From positions 18,856-45,722 of IMG/VR virus record IMGVR_UViG_3300030117_000228: DNA of 26,867 bases; one strand, given 5' to 3'. The notes below the pieces were generated by a model that was given only the letters and a program-made list of their open reading frames with translations, searched no databases and was not told where the DNA came from. Every line of letters begins with the position of its first letter. Position 1 is the first letter of the stretch. Position numbers and translations under genes: made by a program. Origin of the DNA: a virus. Shown here piece after piece: positions 5,848 through 15,100 of the stretch.

Positions 5848-6095
5848 TGGCATTAGCTAAATCACAACGTAGTCTCAAGTCATGGACAAAGCAGAAGTGG
5901 AGAACAAAGTCAGGTAAGCCTAGTGCAAAGACTGGCGAAAGATATTTGCCAGAGAAAGCCATAAAGTCCTTGACAAGTGCTGAATATTCTGCTACAACTA
6001 AAGCTAAAAGAGAAGGCACACGAAAGGGAAAGCAGTTTGTACGCCAGCCTAAATCTATTGCTAAAAAGACTGCACGATTTCGCAGAGGCGGGTAA
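5847..6095 (+). CDS. Basic protein carrying C-terminal half of a DUF5872-like domain
   Basis: Eighty-two residues, ATG overlapping the previous TAA. Motifs SLKSWTKQKWRTKSGKPS, TGERYLPEKAIKSL, SAEYSATTKAKREGTRKGK and the end KQFVRQPKSIAKKTARFR match, from memory, the second half of DUF5872. In single-gene versions this part directly follows the GGKPGQWSARKAQ segment found here in the gene at 4906. The protein is highly basic. The two products may assemble into one domain or have diverged after the split. Confidence 0.75.
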   Translation: MALAKSQRSLKSWTKQKWRTKSGKPSAKTGERYLPEKAIKSLTSAEYSATTKAKREGTRKGKQFVRQPKSIAKKTARFRRGG

Positions 6096-6237
6096 TGACC
6101 CACGCGACGTGCGCTTGGCTGACATGGAGCCTGATGTAGAACATCGTGTGTATTTGATTAAGAAAAAACTATGGGAACTAAAAAATGTGGACCGCACTGA
6201 TATCACCGATAGCAAGTCTAGCAGGGACATGGCTTGA
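6058..6237 (+). CDS. Possible small overlapping gene
   Basis: A frame overlapping both neighbours reads LKRLHDFAEAGNDPRDV then ADMEPDVEHRVYLIKKKLWE, which looks protein-like (helical, balanced charge, no low complexity). The start is unclear: TTG 6058, GTG 6109 (after GAGGCGGG) or ATG 6124 are candidates. Without it a stretch of about 90 nt between 6095 and 6185 would lack a gene, unusual in this tightly packed operon. Function unknown. Confidence 0.4.
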   Translation: MLKRLHDFAEAGNDPRDVRLADMEPDVEHRVYLIKKKLWELKNVDRTDITDSKSSRDMA

Positions 6238-6568
6238 AGGAAAGGTTGAAACTAAGAAAGCAGAAACTGCATCGAAAGTCGCAACGGCGAAGGCTGAAGC
6301 GATTATTATGGAAAAAAAGGCCACGGGTGAAATTGACTGGGACTTAGAAATTGCTAAGAGTAAAGCAAATTCTTGGGCTGACGAATGGTTAGTAATTCTA
6401 TTTAGCATACCATTAATACTAGCATTTGTGCCGGGAATGGAAGAGGTGGTAGCAAATGGTTTTGCACAACTTAATGCCATGCCACAATGGTATCAGTACA
6501 GCCTTGGTGTTATTGTTGCTGCCAGCTTTGGTGTACGCAGTGCTACAAAATTCTTTGGTAAAAGGTAG
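6185..6568 (+). CDS. Membrane protein, putative holin
   Basis: A 127-residue protein with a short hydrophobic N-terminus (MWTALISPIASLAGTWL), a long charged helix (residues 19-60, KAETASKVATAKAEAIIMEK), and two C-terminal membrane segments: WLVILFSIPLILAFVP and YSLGVIVAASFGVRSA. It is followed by another small membrane protein and a lysozyme, so it probably is, or helps form, the holin that lets the endolysin cross the inner membrane. The assignment rests on topology and neighbours, not on a recognised family. Confidence 0.65.
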   Translation: MWTALISPIASLAGTWLEGKVETKKAETASKVATAKAEAIIMEKKATGEIDWDLEIAKSKANSWADEWLVILFSIPLILAFVPGMEEVVANGFAQLNAMPQWYQYSLGVIVAASFGVRSATKFFGKR

Positions 6569-6628
6569 TCCTAGTGCCGATGTGGAGTATGCACGAGAGA
6601 ACTACAGAAGAACAAGCGAGGAAAAATC

Positions 6629-6832
6629 GTGGCAGAAGTAACTATGGAAAGATTGTTGAAGTGGAAGATACTACCACGTCTGATGATGCTTGGGATGTCC
6701 TTGTCCGCTTGGCGAGTCGTGGAGTGGTTCATGACATTAGAAGACCCAACAAGTCAACAAGCAGCACTAGTGAGTGTAGTCACGGGGGCCATGACAGGTG
6801 CATTTGCGGTGTGGATGGGACATGAAAAATGA
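6629..6832 (+). CDS. Small two-helix membrane protein, holin-like
   Basis: GTG 6629 follows a GAGG ribosome site at good distance; ATG 6641 is the alternative. The 67-residue product has two predicted membrane helices (LMMLGMSLSAWRVVEWFM and ALVSVVTGAMTGAFAVWMG) joined by LEDPTSQQA. That organisation resembles small holins or antiholins. It sits directly before the lysozyme, with the ends overlapping (ATGA). It could partner the gene at 6185 as a holin/antiholin pair, which is inferred from position. Confidence 0.7.
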   Translation: MAEVTMERLLKWKILPRLMMLGMSLSAWRVVEWFMTLEDPTSQQAALVSVVTGAMTGAFAVWMGHEK

Positions 6833-7320
6833 AATATAATAGAGATGATTTAATTGAAAAATTAATCCAACACGAAGGTTTACGTCTTCAAGTATATGAA
6901 GACAGCCTTGGTATTGCCACAATTGGCATAGGAAGAAACCTAGAAGACCGTGGTATCACTCCAGAAGAATTAGATTGGATGGATATACCCAATATGGCTA
7001 TTGTTCATACAATGGGTATTACTGAAGCTGATGCCATGTATCTAGCACAGAATGACGTACAGATTGTCGAAGAAGAACTGTTACGTGCGCACCCTTGCGT
7101 AGACAGGTTAGACGCTGTACGTCAGCTTGTACTTGTGGACATGGCGTTTAATCTAGGGGTGCCGCGTCTTTGCAAATTTAAGAAGATGTGGGCGGCTGTT
7201 GAGGCAGAAGATTTTCCGACTGCGGCAAAAGAAATGCTTGACAGCAGGTGGGCAAATCAGGTAAAATCACGGGCAACAAAACTCGCACACGCTATGCATC
7301 ATGGAGAGTTTAATGGCTAG
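6829..7320 (+). CDS. T4-type lysozyme, endolysin (GH24)
   Basis: A 163-residue muramidase that hydrolyses the beta-1,4 bond between N-acetylmuramic acid and N-acetylglucosamine to release progeny. The catalytic triad spacing of T4 lysozyme (Glu-9-Asp-6-Thr) is exact here: Glu16 in HEGLRLQVYED, Asp25, and Thr31 in GIATIGIGR. The later segment LVLVDMAFNLG matches the conserved GH24 helix. Length equals that of T4 lysozyme. There is no signal peptide, so release depends on a holin, probably encoded by the two membrane genes just upstream. The ATG overlaps the previous stop. Confidence 0.95.
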   Translation: MKYNRDDLIEKLIQHEGLRLQVYEDSLGIATIGIGRNLEDRGITPEELDWMDIPNMAIVHTMGITEADAMYLAQNDVQIVEEELLRAHPCVDRLDAVRQLVLVDMAFNLGVPRLCKFKKMWAAVEAEDFPTAAKEMLDSRWANQVKSRATKLAHAMHHGEFNG

Positions 7321-7687
7321 ACAACTGACAGGTAAACAACAAGTCTTTCTTGATGTGTTGTTTGATGAGGCAGGTGGAAACATGGCTACCGCCAAAAAAC
7401 TTGCGGGGTACTCTGAGACAAGTTCTACCACAGAGATTGTCAAAGGATTGAAAGAAGAAATCCTTGAGGCTACACAAATGTACATGGCACGTAACGCACC
7501 CAAAGCCGCGATAGCAATGACCGGCGCACTGTATGACCCGACTGAACTTGGCATCCGTGACAAGATGGTTGCAGCAAAAGAATTGCTTGACCGTGTGGGT
7601 CTTGTGAAGACAGAGAAGATGCAAGTCGAGGCATCCGGTGGTGTAATGCTCATGCCGCCCAAAGCCGTGGTAGAAGATGAAGACTAA
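7313..7687 (+). CDS. terS: Terminase small subunit
   Basis: ATG 7313 lies five bases after a GGAGAG ribosome site and overlaps the lysozyme stop; an in-frame ATG four codons earlier is possible. The 124-residue protein shows LTGKQQVFLDVLF, then NMATAKKLAGYSE (helix-turn-helix-like), then RDKMVAAKELLDRVGLVKTE, a pattern typical of small terminase subunits that bind the packaging site and load the large subunit. Its position two genes before TerL supports this. The MPPKA tail is also usual in such proteins. Confidence 0.85.
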   Translation: MARQLTGKQQVFLDVLFDEAGGNMATAKKLAGYSETSSTTEIVKGLKEEILEATQMYMARNAPKAAIAMTGALYDPTELGIRDKMVAAKELLDRVGLVKTEKMQVEASGGVMLMPPKAVVEDED

Positions 7688-7910
7688 AGCACCAAAGGTT
7701 TTTAGAAGATTAGTAGGCGTCTTAATTAGAGATGGCGTATCAAAAAAACAAGCCCATGCTATTGCTTATAAAAAATTGCAAGCTGAAGGATACCTAAAAC
7801 CCGGCACACTAAAGCCTACAAAGAAAAATGCAAGCGATTACATAAGATATTTAAACGAAAGATATAATGAGCAGAACAGCAGGAAAATGGAAGCTGCCGC
7901 AACCCACTGA
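7677..7910 (+). CDS. Small basic protein in the terminase region (77 aa)
   Basis: The gene starts inside the end of terS. The product is basic and mostly helical: VFRRLVGVLIRDGVSKKQAH, AYKKLQAEGYLKPGT and NASDYIRYLNERYNE. No family is recognised. The helix pattern and charge suggest a nucleic-acid-binding accessory, which is inferred from composition. It overlaps the next gene by 44 nt. Confidence 0.6.
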   Translation: MKTKAPKVFRRLVGVLIRDGVSKKQAHAIAYKKLQAEGYLKPGTLKPTKKNASDYIRYLNERYNEQNSRKMEAAATH

Positions 7911-8277
7911 CTTAAAGGATGAAGACGAGTGGGTTCCGGTCCCACGCATAGCAAGAACAGTACCATTTGGTTACGAGGCAGATGATAACGACCCCGACAT
8001 ACTTCTGCCAGTAGCTACAGAGTTAGACTTACTTGAGACTGCACGGAAACATGTGAAACGATATTCCTACAGGGAGGTGGCAAATTGGTTGTCAGCAAAT
8101 TCTGGAAGATACATATCACATGTTGGGCTACGTAAAAGATTAGCACATGAACGACAGCGTAAGAACCAAGCTGCAAGCCTCCGCAAGTGGGCAGAATATG
8201 CGGAAAAGGCAATTGCCAAAGCGCAGGAAATCGAAGAAACAAGACTTGGCGCAAAGCGCAAAAAAGCAACAGCCTGA
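7867..8277 (+). CDS. Helix-turn-helix-like protein upstream of TerL (136 aa)
   Basis: Starts within the previous gene. Residues about 38-75 include a segment of the type PVATELDLLETARKHVKRYS. It is followed by YREVANWLSANSGRYIS and HVGLRKRLAHERQRK, which reads as a helix-turn-helix with a basic recognition helix. The C-terminal 40 residues form a charged, probably coiled helix. Similar proteins, in my memory, sit directly before terL in many marine phages and may help recognise the packaging site. A second small-terminase-like role is a reasonable guess. Confidence 0.65.
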   Translation: MSRTAGKWKLPQPTDLKDEDEWVPVPRIARTVPFGYEADDNDPDILLPVATELDLLETARKHVKRYSYREVANWLSANSGRYISHVGLRKRLAHERQRKNQAASLRKWAEYAEKAIAKAQEIEETRLGAKRKKATA

Positions 8278-9715
8278 GATAAAAGAAGTTACACGTGAAA
8301 CATCTAGCATTGAAGAACATGCTAATGTTTTGTTTAAACCAAACGAAGGACCACAGACAGAGTTTCTAGCAGCGAGTGAGCGAGAGGTTTTGTACGGTGG
8401 TAGTGCCGGTGGCGGTAAGAGTTACGCCATGCTGGCTGACCCACTTCGTTACATGGGGCATCCTCAGTTTAGTGGATTGCTTCTTCGACATACAACAGAA
8501 GAACTGCGAGAACTGATATTTAAGTCGCAAGAGTTGTACCCAAAAATCTGGCCGGGTATCAAATGGTCAGAGCGGAAGATGCAGTGGACTGCGCCATCTG
8601 GTGCAAGGTTGTGGATGTCCTACCTAGACAGGGATGAGGATGTCTTGCGTTATCAGGGTCTGGCATTTAGCTGGATAGGCTTTGACGAACTGACACAATG
8701 GGCCACACCATATGCATGGAATTACATGCGAAGTCGTCTACGGTCCACTGCACCTGACTTGCCTATCTTTATGAGGGCAACAACTAACCCTGGTGGTAGG
8801 GGTCATGGTTGGGTTAAGAAGATGTTCATTGACCCTGCCCCGTATAATAGAGCGTTTGATGCAACCGATATTGAAACAGGAGAGGCACTTAAATATCCCG
8901 CTGGGCATAGCAAAGCAGGAAAATCTTTATTTAAGAGACGCTTTATCCCAGCAAGACTTTCTGATAACCCATACCTTGCGGACGCAGGGGATTACGAAGC
9001 CATGCTTCTCTCGCTCCCAGAGCAACAGAGGCGTCAACTTCTTCAAGGCGATTGGGACATCAAAGAAGGCGCGGCGTTTACTGAGTTTAATCGGGATGTT
9101 CATGTTGTGGAGCCTTATCGTCTCCCTAGCAACTGGGTCAAGTTTCGTGCATGTGACTATGGTTACGGGAGTTATTCTGGCGTTCTTTGGTTTGCAGTTG
9201 CGCCTGACGAGCAACTTATCGTATATAGAGAACTATACGTCAGCAAAGTCCTTGCCACAGACTTGGCTGATATGATACTTGAGGTAGAAGCTGAAGATGG
9301 AAATATTAAGTATGGTGTTTTGGACAGTAGTCTTTGGCACAAGCGTGGCGATACTGGTCCTTCTCTTGCGGAGCAAATGATTAACAGAGGATGTCGATGG
9401 CGTCCATCAGACCGTAGTAGAGGCAGTCGTGTAGCCGGTAAAAACGAACTACACAGACGATTACAAACAGACGATTTTACAGAGGAGCCTAGACTTGTAT
9501 TCTTTAGTAGCTGCACAAATGTCATCAGTCAGTTACCGTCCATCCCGCTGGACAAGAAAAATCCAGAAGATGTGGATACAAAATCTGAGGACCATTTGTA
9601 TGACGCCTTACGGTACGGCATTATGTCCCGACCCCGGTTCTCTATTTTCGACTACGACCCCACGGGCAGACCATCGACAGGTATGAGAGTAGCCGACTCG
9701 ACGTTTGGATATTAG
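8246..9715 (+). CDS. terL: Terminase large subunit
   Basis: The packaging motor: an N-terminal ATPase that drives DNA into the prohead and a C-terminal nuclease that cuts concatemers. Walker A is GGSAGGGKS and Walker B is WIGFDELTQW. The RNase H-like nuclease shows its acidic residues in RACDYGYGSYSG, YGVLDSS and DHLYDALRYG. The frame stays open upstream to ATG 8147, but that part overlaps the preceding gene and reads as a basic shadow; TTG 8246 (then AQSAKKQQPEIKEVTRE) leaves a 489-residue protein of normal size. The product is certain, the start is not. Confidence 0.93.
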   Translation: MAQSAKKQQPEIKEVTRETSSIEEHANVLFKPNEGPQTEFLAASEREVLYGGSAGGGKSYAMLADPLRYMGHPQFSGLLLRHTTEELRELIFKSQELYPKIWPGIKWSERKMQWTAPSGARLWMSYLDRDEDVLRYQGLAFSWIGFDELTQWATPYAWNYMRSRLRSTAPDLPIFMRATTNPGGRGHGWVKKMFIDPAPYNRAFDATDIETGEALKYPAGHSKAGKSLFKRRFIPARLSDNPYLADAGDYEAMLLSLPEQQRRQLLQGDWDIKEGAAFTEFNRDVHVVEPYRLPSNWVKFRACDYGYGSYSGVLWFAVAPDEQLIVYRELYVSKVLATDLADMILEVEAEDGNIKYGVLDSSLWHKRGDTGPSLAEQMINRGCRWRPSDRSRGSRVAGKNELHRRLQTDDFTEEPRLVFFSSCTNVISQLPSIPLDKKNPEDVDTKSEDHLYDALRYGIMSRPRFSIFDYDPTGRPSTGMRVADSTFGY

Positions 9716-9716
9716 T

Positions 9717-9908
9717 ATGGAAATTATCTGGTCTTTGATGTTGACAGTATGTTTGGACAGTCACACCTGCATTGAACAATCGGTTCAGTGGTTTGATGAA
9801 AAGACACAATGTGTTGAGGCGCAAGCTATACACGAAGGCATACCACCAGACGGAAATTGGAAATCTGTCAACTATAAATGCACCGTAGTAGGAGCAAAGG
9901 AAATATAA
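9717..9908 (+). CDS. Short four-Cys protein, paralogue C
   Basis: ATG 9717 follows the terL stop by one base and gives 63 residues. The hydrophobic start (MEIIWSLMLTVC) and the Cys series VCLDSHTC, KTQC and NYKC repeat the layout of the genes at 2281 and 2475. It is therefore a third member of that family, inserted between terL and portal. The hydrophobic N-terminus could serve as a signal or anchor. Function unknown. Its stop overlaps the portal start. Confidence 0.65.
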   Translation: MEIIWSLMLTVCLDSHTCIEQSVQWFDEKTQCVEAQAIHEGIPPDGNWKSVNYKCTVVGAKEI

Positions 9909-12028
9909 TGGCTGAAGAAGAAATCCCTATGGAGACAGATGCTATCTCGCTAGAAGACAGCGACGATACAAATGTCACTGACGTTGAAATATCATCTTTG
10001 ATAGCCCATGTACATGACTCGTACAGACGGGCAGAAGATTATCGTTATCAAGATGAAGAAAGATGGACACGCGCTTATAGAAACTATAGGGGTTTGTACG
10101 GACCTGATGTGCAGTTTACAGAGGCTGAAAAGTCTCGTGTTTTTATTAAGGTAACAAAAACCAAGACGCTGGCTGCATATGGTCAGATTGTTGACGTTTT
10201 ATTTGCCAACAACAGGTTTCCCCTTTCTATTGAGCCAACAGAACTACCAGAAGGTGTAGTGGCAGATGTAAACTTTGACCCGCAAAAACCTCCACAGCTA
10301 CAAGACCCAATGGAAAGTCCGTATGGTTTTGAGGGTGATGGACGGGATATTCCACGGGGTGCCACACAAAAGACACTCATGGACATGTTGGGTCCATTAG
10401 ATGAAAAACTATCTGACCTAGAAAACTTGGAAGAGGGACCGGGCAAAACGCCAACGGCAATAACTTTTAGTCCTGCAATGATTGCTGCAAAGTCAATGCA
10501 GAAAAAAATTCACGACCAGCTAGAAGAGTCAGGTGCAAACAAACATCTCCGTAGCACAGCGTTTGAAATGTCGCTGTTTGGCACGGGGGTAATTAAAGGA
10601 CCATTTGCTATAGACAAAGAGTATCCTAACTGGAATGATGAGGGAGACTACGACCCACTCTTTAAAACAATTCCACAAGTTTCGCATGTGTCTGTTTGGA
10701 ATTTTTATCCCGACCCAGATGCAAACAACATGGATGAAGCGCAGTTTGTTATTGAGCGTCATAAGATGTCGCGCACACAGCTTCGTTCTCTGAAACGTCG
10801 CCCATACTTTAGGGGCCAAGTTATTGATGAAGTTATTAGCTTGGGTGAAAACTATACCAAGAAGTATTGGGAAGATGACCTTGCGGACTATGCACCAGAG
10901 CATGGCATTGATAGATTTGAGGTTCTGGAATACTGGGGTACTATCGACACAAGTATGTTGGAAGACAACGATGTTGAGATACCAGAAGAACTAAAAGAGT
11001 TTGACGAACTGCAAGCAAACATCTGGGTTTGTAATGACCGACTACTGCGTGTTGTTTTAAATCCATTTAAACCAGCAAAGATACCATACCACGCATCACC
11101 ATATGAACTCAATCCGTATAGCTTCTTTGGTGTGGGTATTGCAGAGAACATGGACGACACACAAACGCTGATGAATGGCTTTATGCGTATGGCTGTGGAT
11201 AACGCCGTGTTGTCAGGCAACCTGATTGTGGAAGTTGATGAAACTAATCTTGTGCCGGGTCAAGACTTGTCTCTATATCCGGGCAAGGTCTTCCGTCGTC
11301 AGGGTGGCGCACCGGGCCAAGCTATCTTTGGTACAAAGTTCCCGAACGTGTCATCTGAAAACATGATGTTGTTCGATAAGGCGCGGGTGCTGGCAGATGA
11401 AAGCACCGGCTTTCCGTCGTACGCGCATGGACAAACAGGTGTGCAGGGTGTAGGGCGAACAGCTAGTGGTATTTCTATGCTGATGAACGCCGCTGCTGGT
11501 GGCACAAAGAGTGTCATCAAAAATGTGGATGACTACCTTCTGCGTCCGCTGGGCGAAGGTTTCTTCCGCTTCAACATGCAGTTTGACTTTGACCCTGAGA
11601 TAAAGGGCGACCTTGAAGTAAAAGCGCGAGGCACAGAAAGTCTAATGGCTAACGAGGTTCGTAGTCAGAGACTGATGCAATTCCTTGGTGTAGCAAGTAA
11701 TCCTGCTTTGGCACCATTCGCTAAGTTTCAATATATTATTCGTGAGATTGCAAAATCACTTGACCTTGACCCTGACAAGGTTACTAACAATATGGATGAG
11801 GCTGCTCTTCAAGCTGAACTTCTCAAGGGCTTTCAAGCCCCAGCAGAAAATCAGCAACAACCACCGGCTGGTGCTGACCCAACAGACCCAACTGGTGCAG
11901 GGGGTGGCACAATCGGTATAGGGCAAGCACCTGTGCCGGATGAGCAAGGATTTAGTGCAAATGGACAAGGAACTACTCAGCAAGTTGAAGCCGCTGGTGA
12001 ACAGCAAGCAGTGGCCCCACTTCAGTAA
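9908..12028 (+). CDS. Portal protein
   Basis: A 706-residue protein directly after terL, the usual portal position. The start ATG 9908 has an AAAGGAA ribosome site and overlaps the previous TAA. An N-terminal helical region (SLIAHVHDSYRRAEDYRYQD, then RNYRGLYGPD) is followed by TKTLAAYGQIVDVLFANN. The core follows, with MRMAVDNAVLSGNLIVEVDE and the conserved stretch ASGISMLMNAAAGGTKSVIK. The C-terminus is disordered and Gln/Pro-rich (from about residue 640). Twelve copies should form the vertex channel for DNA and the tail. The size is like that of portals of short-tailed phages. Confidence 0.9.
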   Translation: MAEEEIPMETDAISLEDSDDTNVTDVEISSLIAHVHDSYRRAEDYRYQDEERWTRAYRNYRGLYGPDVQFTEAEKSRVFIKVTKTKTLAAYGQIVDVLFANNRFPLSIEPTELPEGVVADVNFDPQKPPQLQDPMESPYGFEGDGRDIPRGATQKTLMDMLGPLDEKLSDLENLEEGPGKTPTAITFSPAMIAAKSMQKKIHDQLEESGANKHLRSTAFEMSLFGTGVIKGPFAIDKEYPNWNDEGDYDPLFKTIPQVSHVSVWNFYPDPDANNMDEAQFVIERHKMSRTQLRSLKRRPYFRGQVIDEVISLGENYTKKYWEDDLADYAPEHGIDRFEVLEYWGTIDTSMLEDNDVEIPEELKEFDELQANIWVCNDRLLRVVLNPFKPAKIPYHASPYELNPYSFFGVGIAENMDDTQTLMNGFMRMAVDNAVLSGNLIVEVDETNLVPGQDLSLYPGKVFRRQGGAPGQAIFGTKFPNVSSENMMLFDKARVLADESTGFPSYAHGQTGVQGVGRTASGISMLMNAAAGGTKSVIKNVDDYLLRPLGEGFFRFNMQFDFDPEIKGDLEVKARGTESLMANEVRSQRLMQFLGVASNPALAPFAKFQYIIREIAKSLDLDPDKVTNNMDEAALQAELLKGFQAPAENQQQPPAGADPTDPTGAGGGTIGIGQAPVPDEQGFSANGQGTTQQVEAAGEQQAVAPLQ

Positions 12029-12179
12029 TTATATAGAGAGTTTAATTACAATACAACAAAAGTCATTGGAACAAGCGGACAATGAAATCTTATTGTATCG
12101 TTCACAGGGAGCGATAGCCGTGTTGAAAAAGATGCAGCAGCTAAAAAATGATGTGGTAACACAAGATGTCAATATTTAA
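11961..12179 (+). CDS. Small helical protein overlapping the portal gene (72 aa)
   Basis: This frame begins inside the portal gene (ATG 11961, AAGGA ten bases upstream; ATG 11940 is an alternative) and extends past its end. The product reads MDKELLSKLKPLVNSKQWPH, then SLEQADNEILLYRSQGAIAV, a fully protein-like helical sequence I recall from other marine phages. The overlap of about 70 nt means the portal's disordered tail and this N-terminus share DNA. Function unknown; its position hints at a head-assembly accessory. Its end overlaps the next start. Confidence 0.75.
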   Translation: MDKELLSKLKPLVNSKQWPHFSNYIESLITIQQKSLEQADNEILLYRSQGAIAVLKKMQQLKNDVVTQDVNI

Positions 12180-15100
12180 AAAACACTCACGTAAAGAAGT
12201 TGTTCGCGCTATTGAGGCGCATGAGGTAGGTCCGTACAAGGATACTAAAGAGGGCTGGCCCTATATCTTTACGGGTGTGTCTAGGAAGAAAAACCCATCA
12301 TCTGCTTTTGGTCCTAGACAAATAACGTACTCTACCATTAACAATGCCATTGCCGCGTATAAAGATAGAGGAAATGAACTCTCACCAGAGTTACAAGCAT
12401 ATGCAGATAAACTCATTGCACAAGGAAAAAATAAAGTAAATTTAGACCAAGGTGCAGCAAAGTTTTATAGTGAAGCAGGTATAGGCATTAAGCGTGAAGC
12501 AACAGCAGAGGATAGAGCATCCTTTGGTTCTTTTGGCACTGGTTTTATTCCTAGAGAAGACCACGAAAAATATTATGACGAAATAGCTGATATTGTATTT
12601 GATGAAAAACTTAGAGAAGCTAAAGCACTGGGCGTTACGGACCACAACGGTTTTCTGCGCGTTTATCATGGTAGTGAAAACCCAGAGAACAATTTAGATT
12701 ATCAAGATAAAGTTAATAGATATTTAGAAGACCCAAGTTTGATAGGCCGTAAACCCGGTCTTTTTGGCATGGGCATGACTGTCCCAATATTTGGAAAACA
12801 AATTGGCTTTAACGAAGGTGGAGATGTACCAGCCAGCGAACAAACAGATAAGCTATTATCAAAAGAGAATGTAAAAGATGCAGCTATGTTTGGCGCGGAA
12901 TTTATTCCGGGCGTAGGTGAAGCATTGGCTATCAAGCGCACGTCAGATGCGTTAGATAAAAAAGATTATTTGGGTGCAGGTATTGAGGCAACCGCTGGTC
13001 TTCTTGGTATTATTCCGGGCGTAGGTGATTTAGCTGGTAAGGGGCTACGCACAGCTACTAAAGCATTTCGTAAGGCAGATGTAGAAGAGGCTGAGAAACT
13101 TATTGATAATCCTGACCTACTTAAAAAATGGGAAAAAGATAATACACTGCCTGAAAGTCAGCGTCAAAAAAATATACCTGAAGCAGAGAAAGCAGCAGAA
13201 GATTTATATCAGGGTGAAATAACATCTAAAGAAGCACGTACACGTATTAAAGAGGCTTTCCCAGAGCCTGAATTGTATACTGCAAATACAATGCCTGATA
13301 TGCCTACAGTAACTGAGGTTGCAGGTTCTATGGGCAAAAAAGCCCTTACAAAAGGTATTGTGGGGGTTAAGGGTTTTGATTTAGAGGCTGGTCAACGGCT
13401 TGGTGCAAGATTAGATATCCCTGCATATAATCGCTTTGATAAGTGGGTAGTATCTATTCACGATGGAAATTCATCAAAGGGTAAAGTTGTTGGCTACGGT
13501 CAAGCTATTAGACTCAAAAATATTAAGTTTGGTTCAGACCCTAAAATTGCTTTAAATATTGCTAGAGGAAAAACATTTTCCCCAAAAAAAGGTAAAGACG
13601 TTCCTTTCGGCAAATCTACTATTGCCCGTGTATATGGCGACTATGTACCAGAAGACCCATATGAACTACAGGATTTTGCTAGAAAAATATTAGCTGACAA
13701 AGATTCTGGTTGGACGCAAGTAGGTATGAACCCATATAGGGGTAGTTATTTTTATGATAAAGCAACAGGAAATCTTGTAACTAGTGCAGATGAAGTTATT
13801 CAGGTTGGTCCTCTAGTTCTTGCAAAAAATGTTGTAGGGCTAGGTATGGATAAAAAACCAACATTGTCTGAAGTAAAAGAGGTTTTAAGCACTCCTGTAG
13901 CTAGAACCAAAGACGGCAAACTTAGAACTTTTAACGTAGGTGGAGATGTTTCAATGCAGAAACAAATGGAACTATTTAATGAGGGCGGCCTCATGGATGA
14001 AGGAGGAACAATGGACCCCATATCCGGTAATGATGTTCCAGTAGGCTCACTGCAAAAAGAAGTACGCGATGACATACCCGCCCAACTTAGCGAGGGCGAG
14101 TTTGTAATGCCAGCCGACGTTGTACGCTATCATGGACTAGACAAAATGATGGCACTACGAGATGAAGCAAAGGCTGGCCTTGCACGTATGGAAGCGATGG
14201 GACAGATGGGTAACGCAGACGAAGCCACAATTCCTGATGGCATTCCATTTAACATGGATGACCTGATTATGGATGATGAGCCTATGCAGATGCAGGTTGG
14301 CGGTTTTGTGCCGCAGCTTCAGCCATACACTTCTTTGCAGGGACAACAACCCACTGGGTTTGTACAGCTTCAAGAAACCGCACCCGTTCAGGAACGCATT
14401 GCAAGCCCGTATGCAATTGCTGAGTCGCCGCAACAAACTGGTGAACTAATTACAGCAGAGCAGCTTGTGCCGCGTGTTCAAACAGAATTTAAAACATATG
14501 TTAATGCGCAGGGCCAGACCCTTCAGATACCGTTCATTAATGGTCAACCCCTGTACCCAATTCCACCGGGTTACACTTTACAGTCAGTAGATGCTCAACA
14601 AGACCCTGTGCAACGAGAACAAACAGTACAGGCTCCGGCACAACCTGTGCAACGAGATGACCCATCTGACACGCAGGACACTCCGCAAGGTGGTGTAGCT
14701 GTATTTGGTGGTACAGTTTCTGATGGTCGTATAATTGGAGCGACAAAATATGACCTATCCTATAGTTCTAGTGGAGAAACTGCACCCGGTTTACTTGGAG
14801 CCTTAACAGGACGTTTTGACCGTGTTACACTTACACGACGGGATGGTAAAAAAGCAACCATGTCACGTGATTTATATAATCGACTAAAAGAAGATAGAAC
14901 AAGCCCTGAAACCACACAAATAATAAATCAGTTATTTAATTACACTGATGCAGCTAATCAACAAATTAATCAGTCAACAGGATTAGAGAGAGGATTTCTA
15001 GGTTTTGGTGGTAACAGGAAAGAGTTAGAAAACAGTGCCGCCCGTGAAATATATGAGGACTTAGGTTTAGAATATAAAAATCAACCGTTAGCTGAAGCAC

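Noticed and set aside
6574-6825. Frame overlapping the small membrane protein at 6629
   Set aside because: Low-complexity Ser/Thr/His end and no family; the alternative frame encodes two clean membrane helices ending exactly at the lysozyme start.
8147-8245. N-terminal extension of TerL
   Set aside because: It overlaps the previous gene and has shadow-like basic composition, although it cannot be fully excluded.
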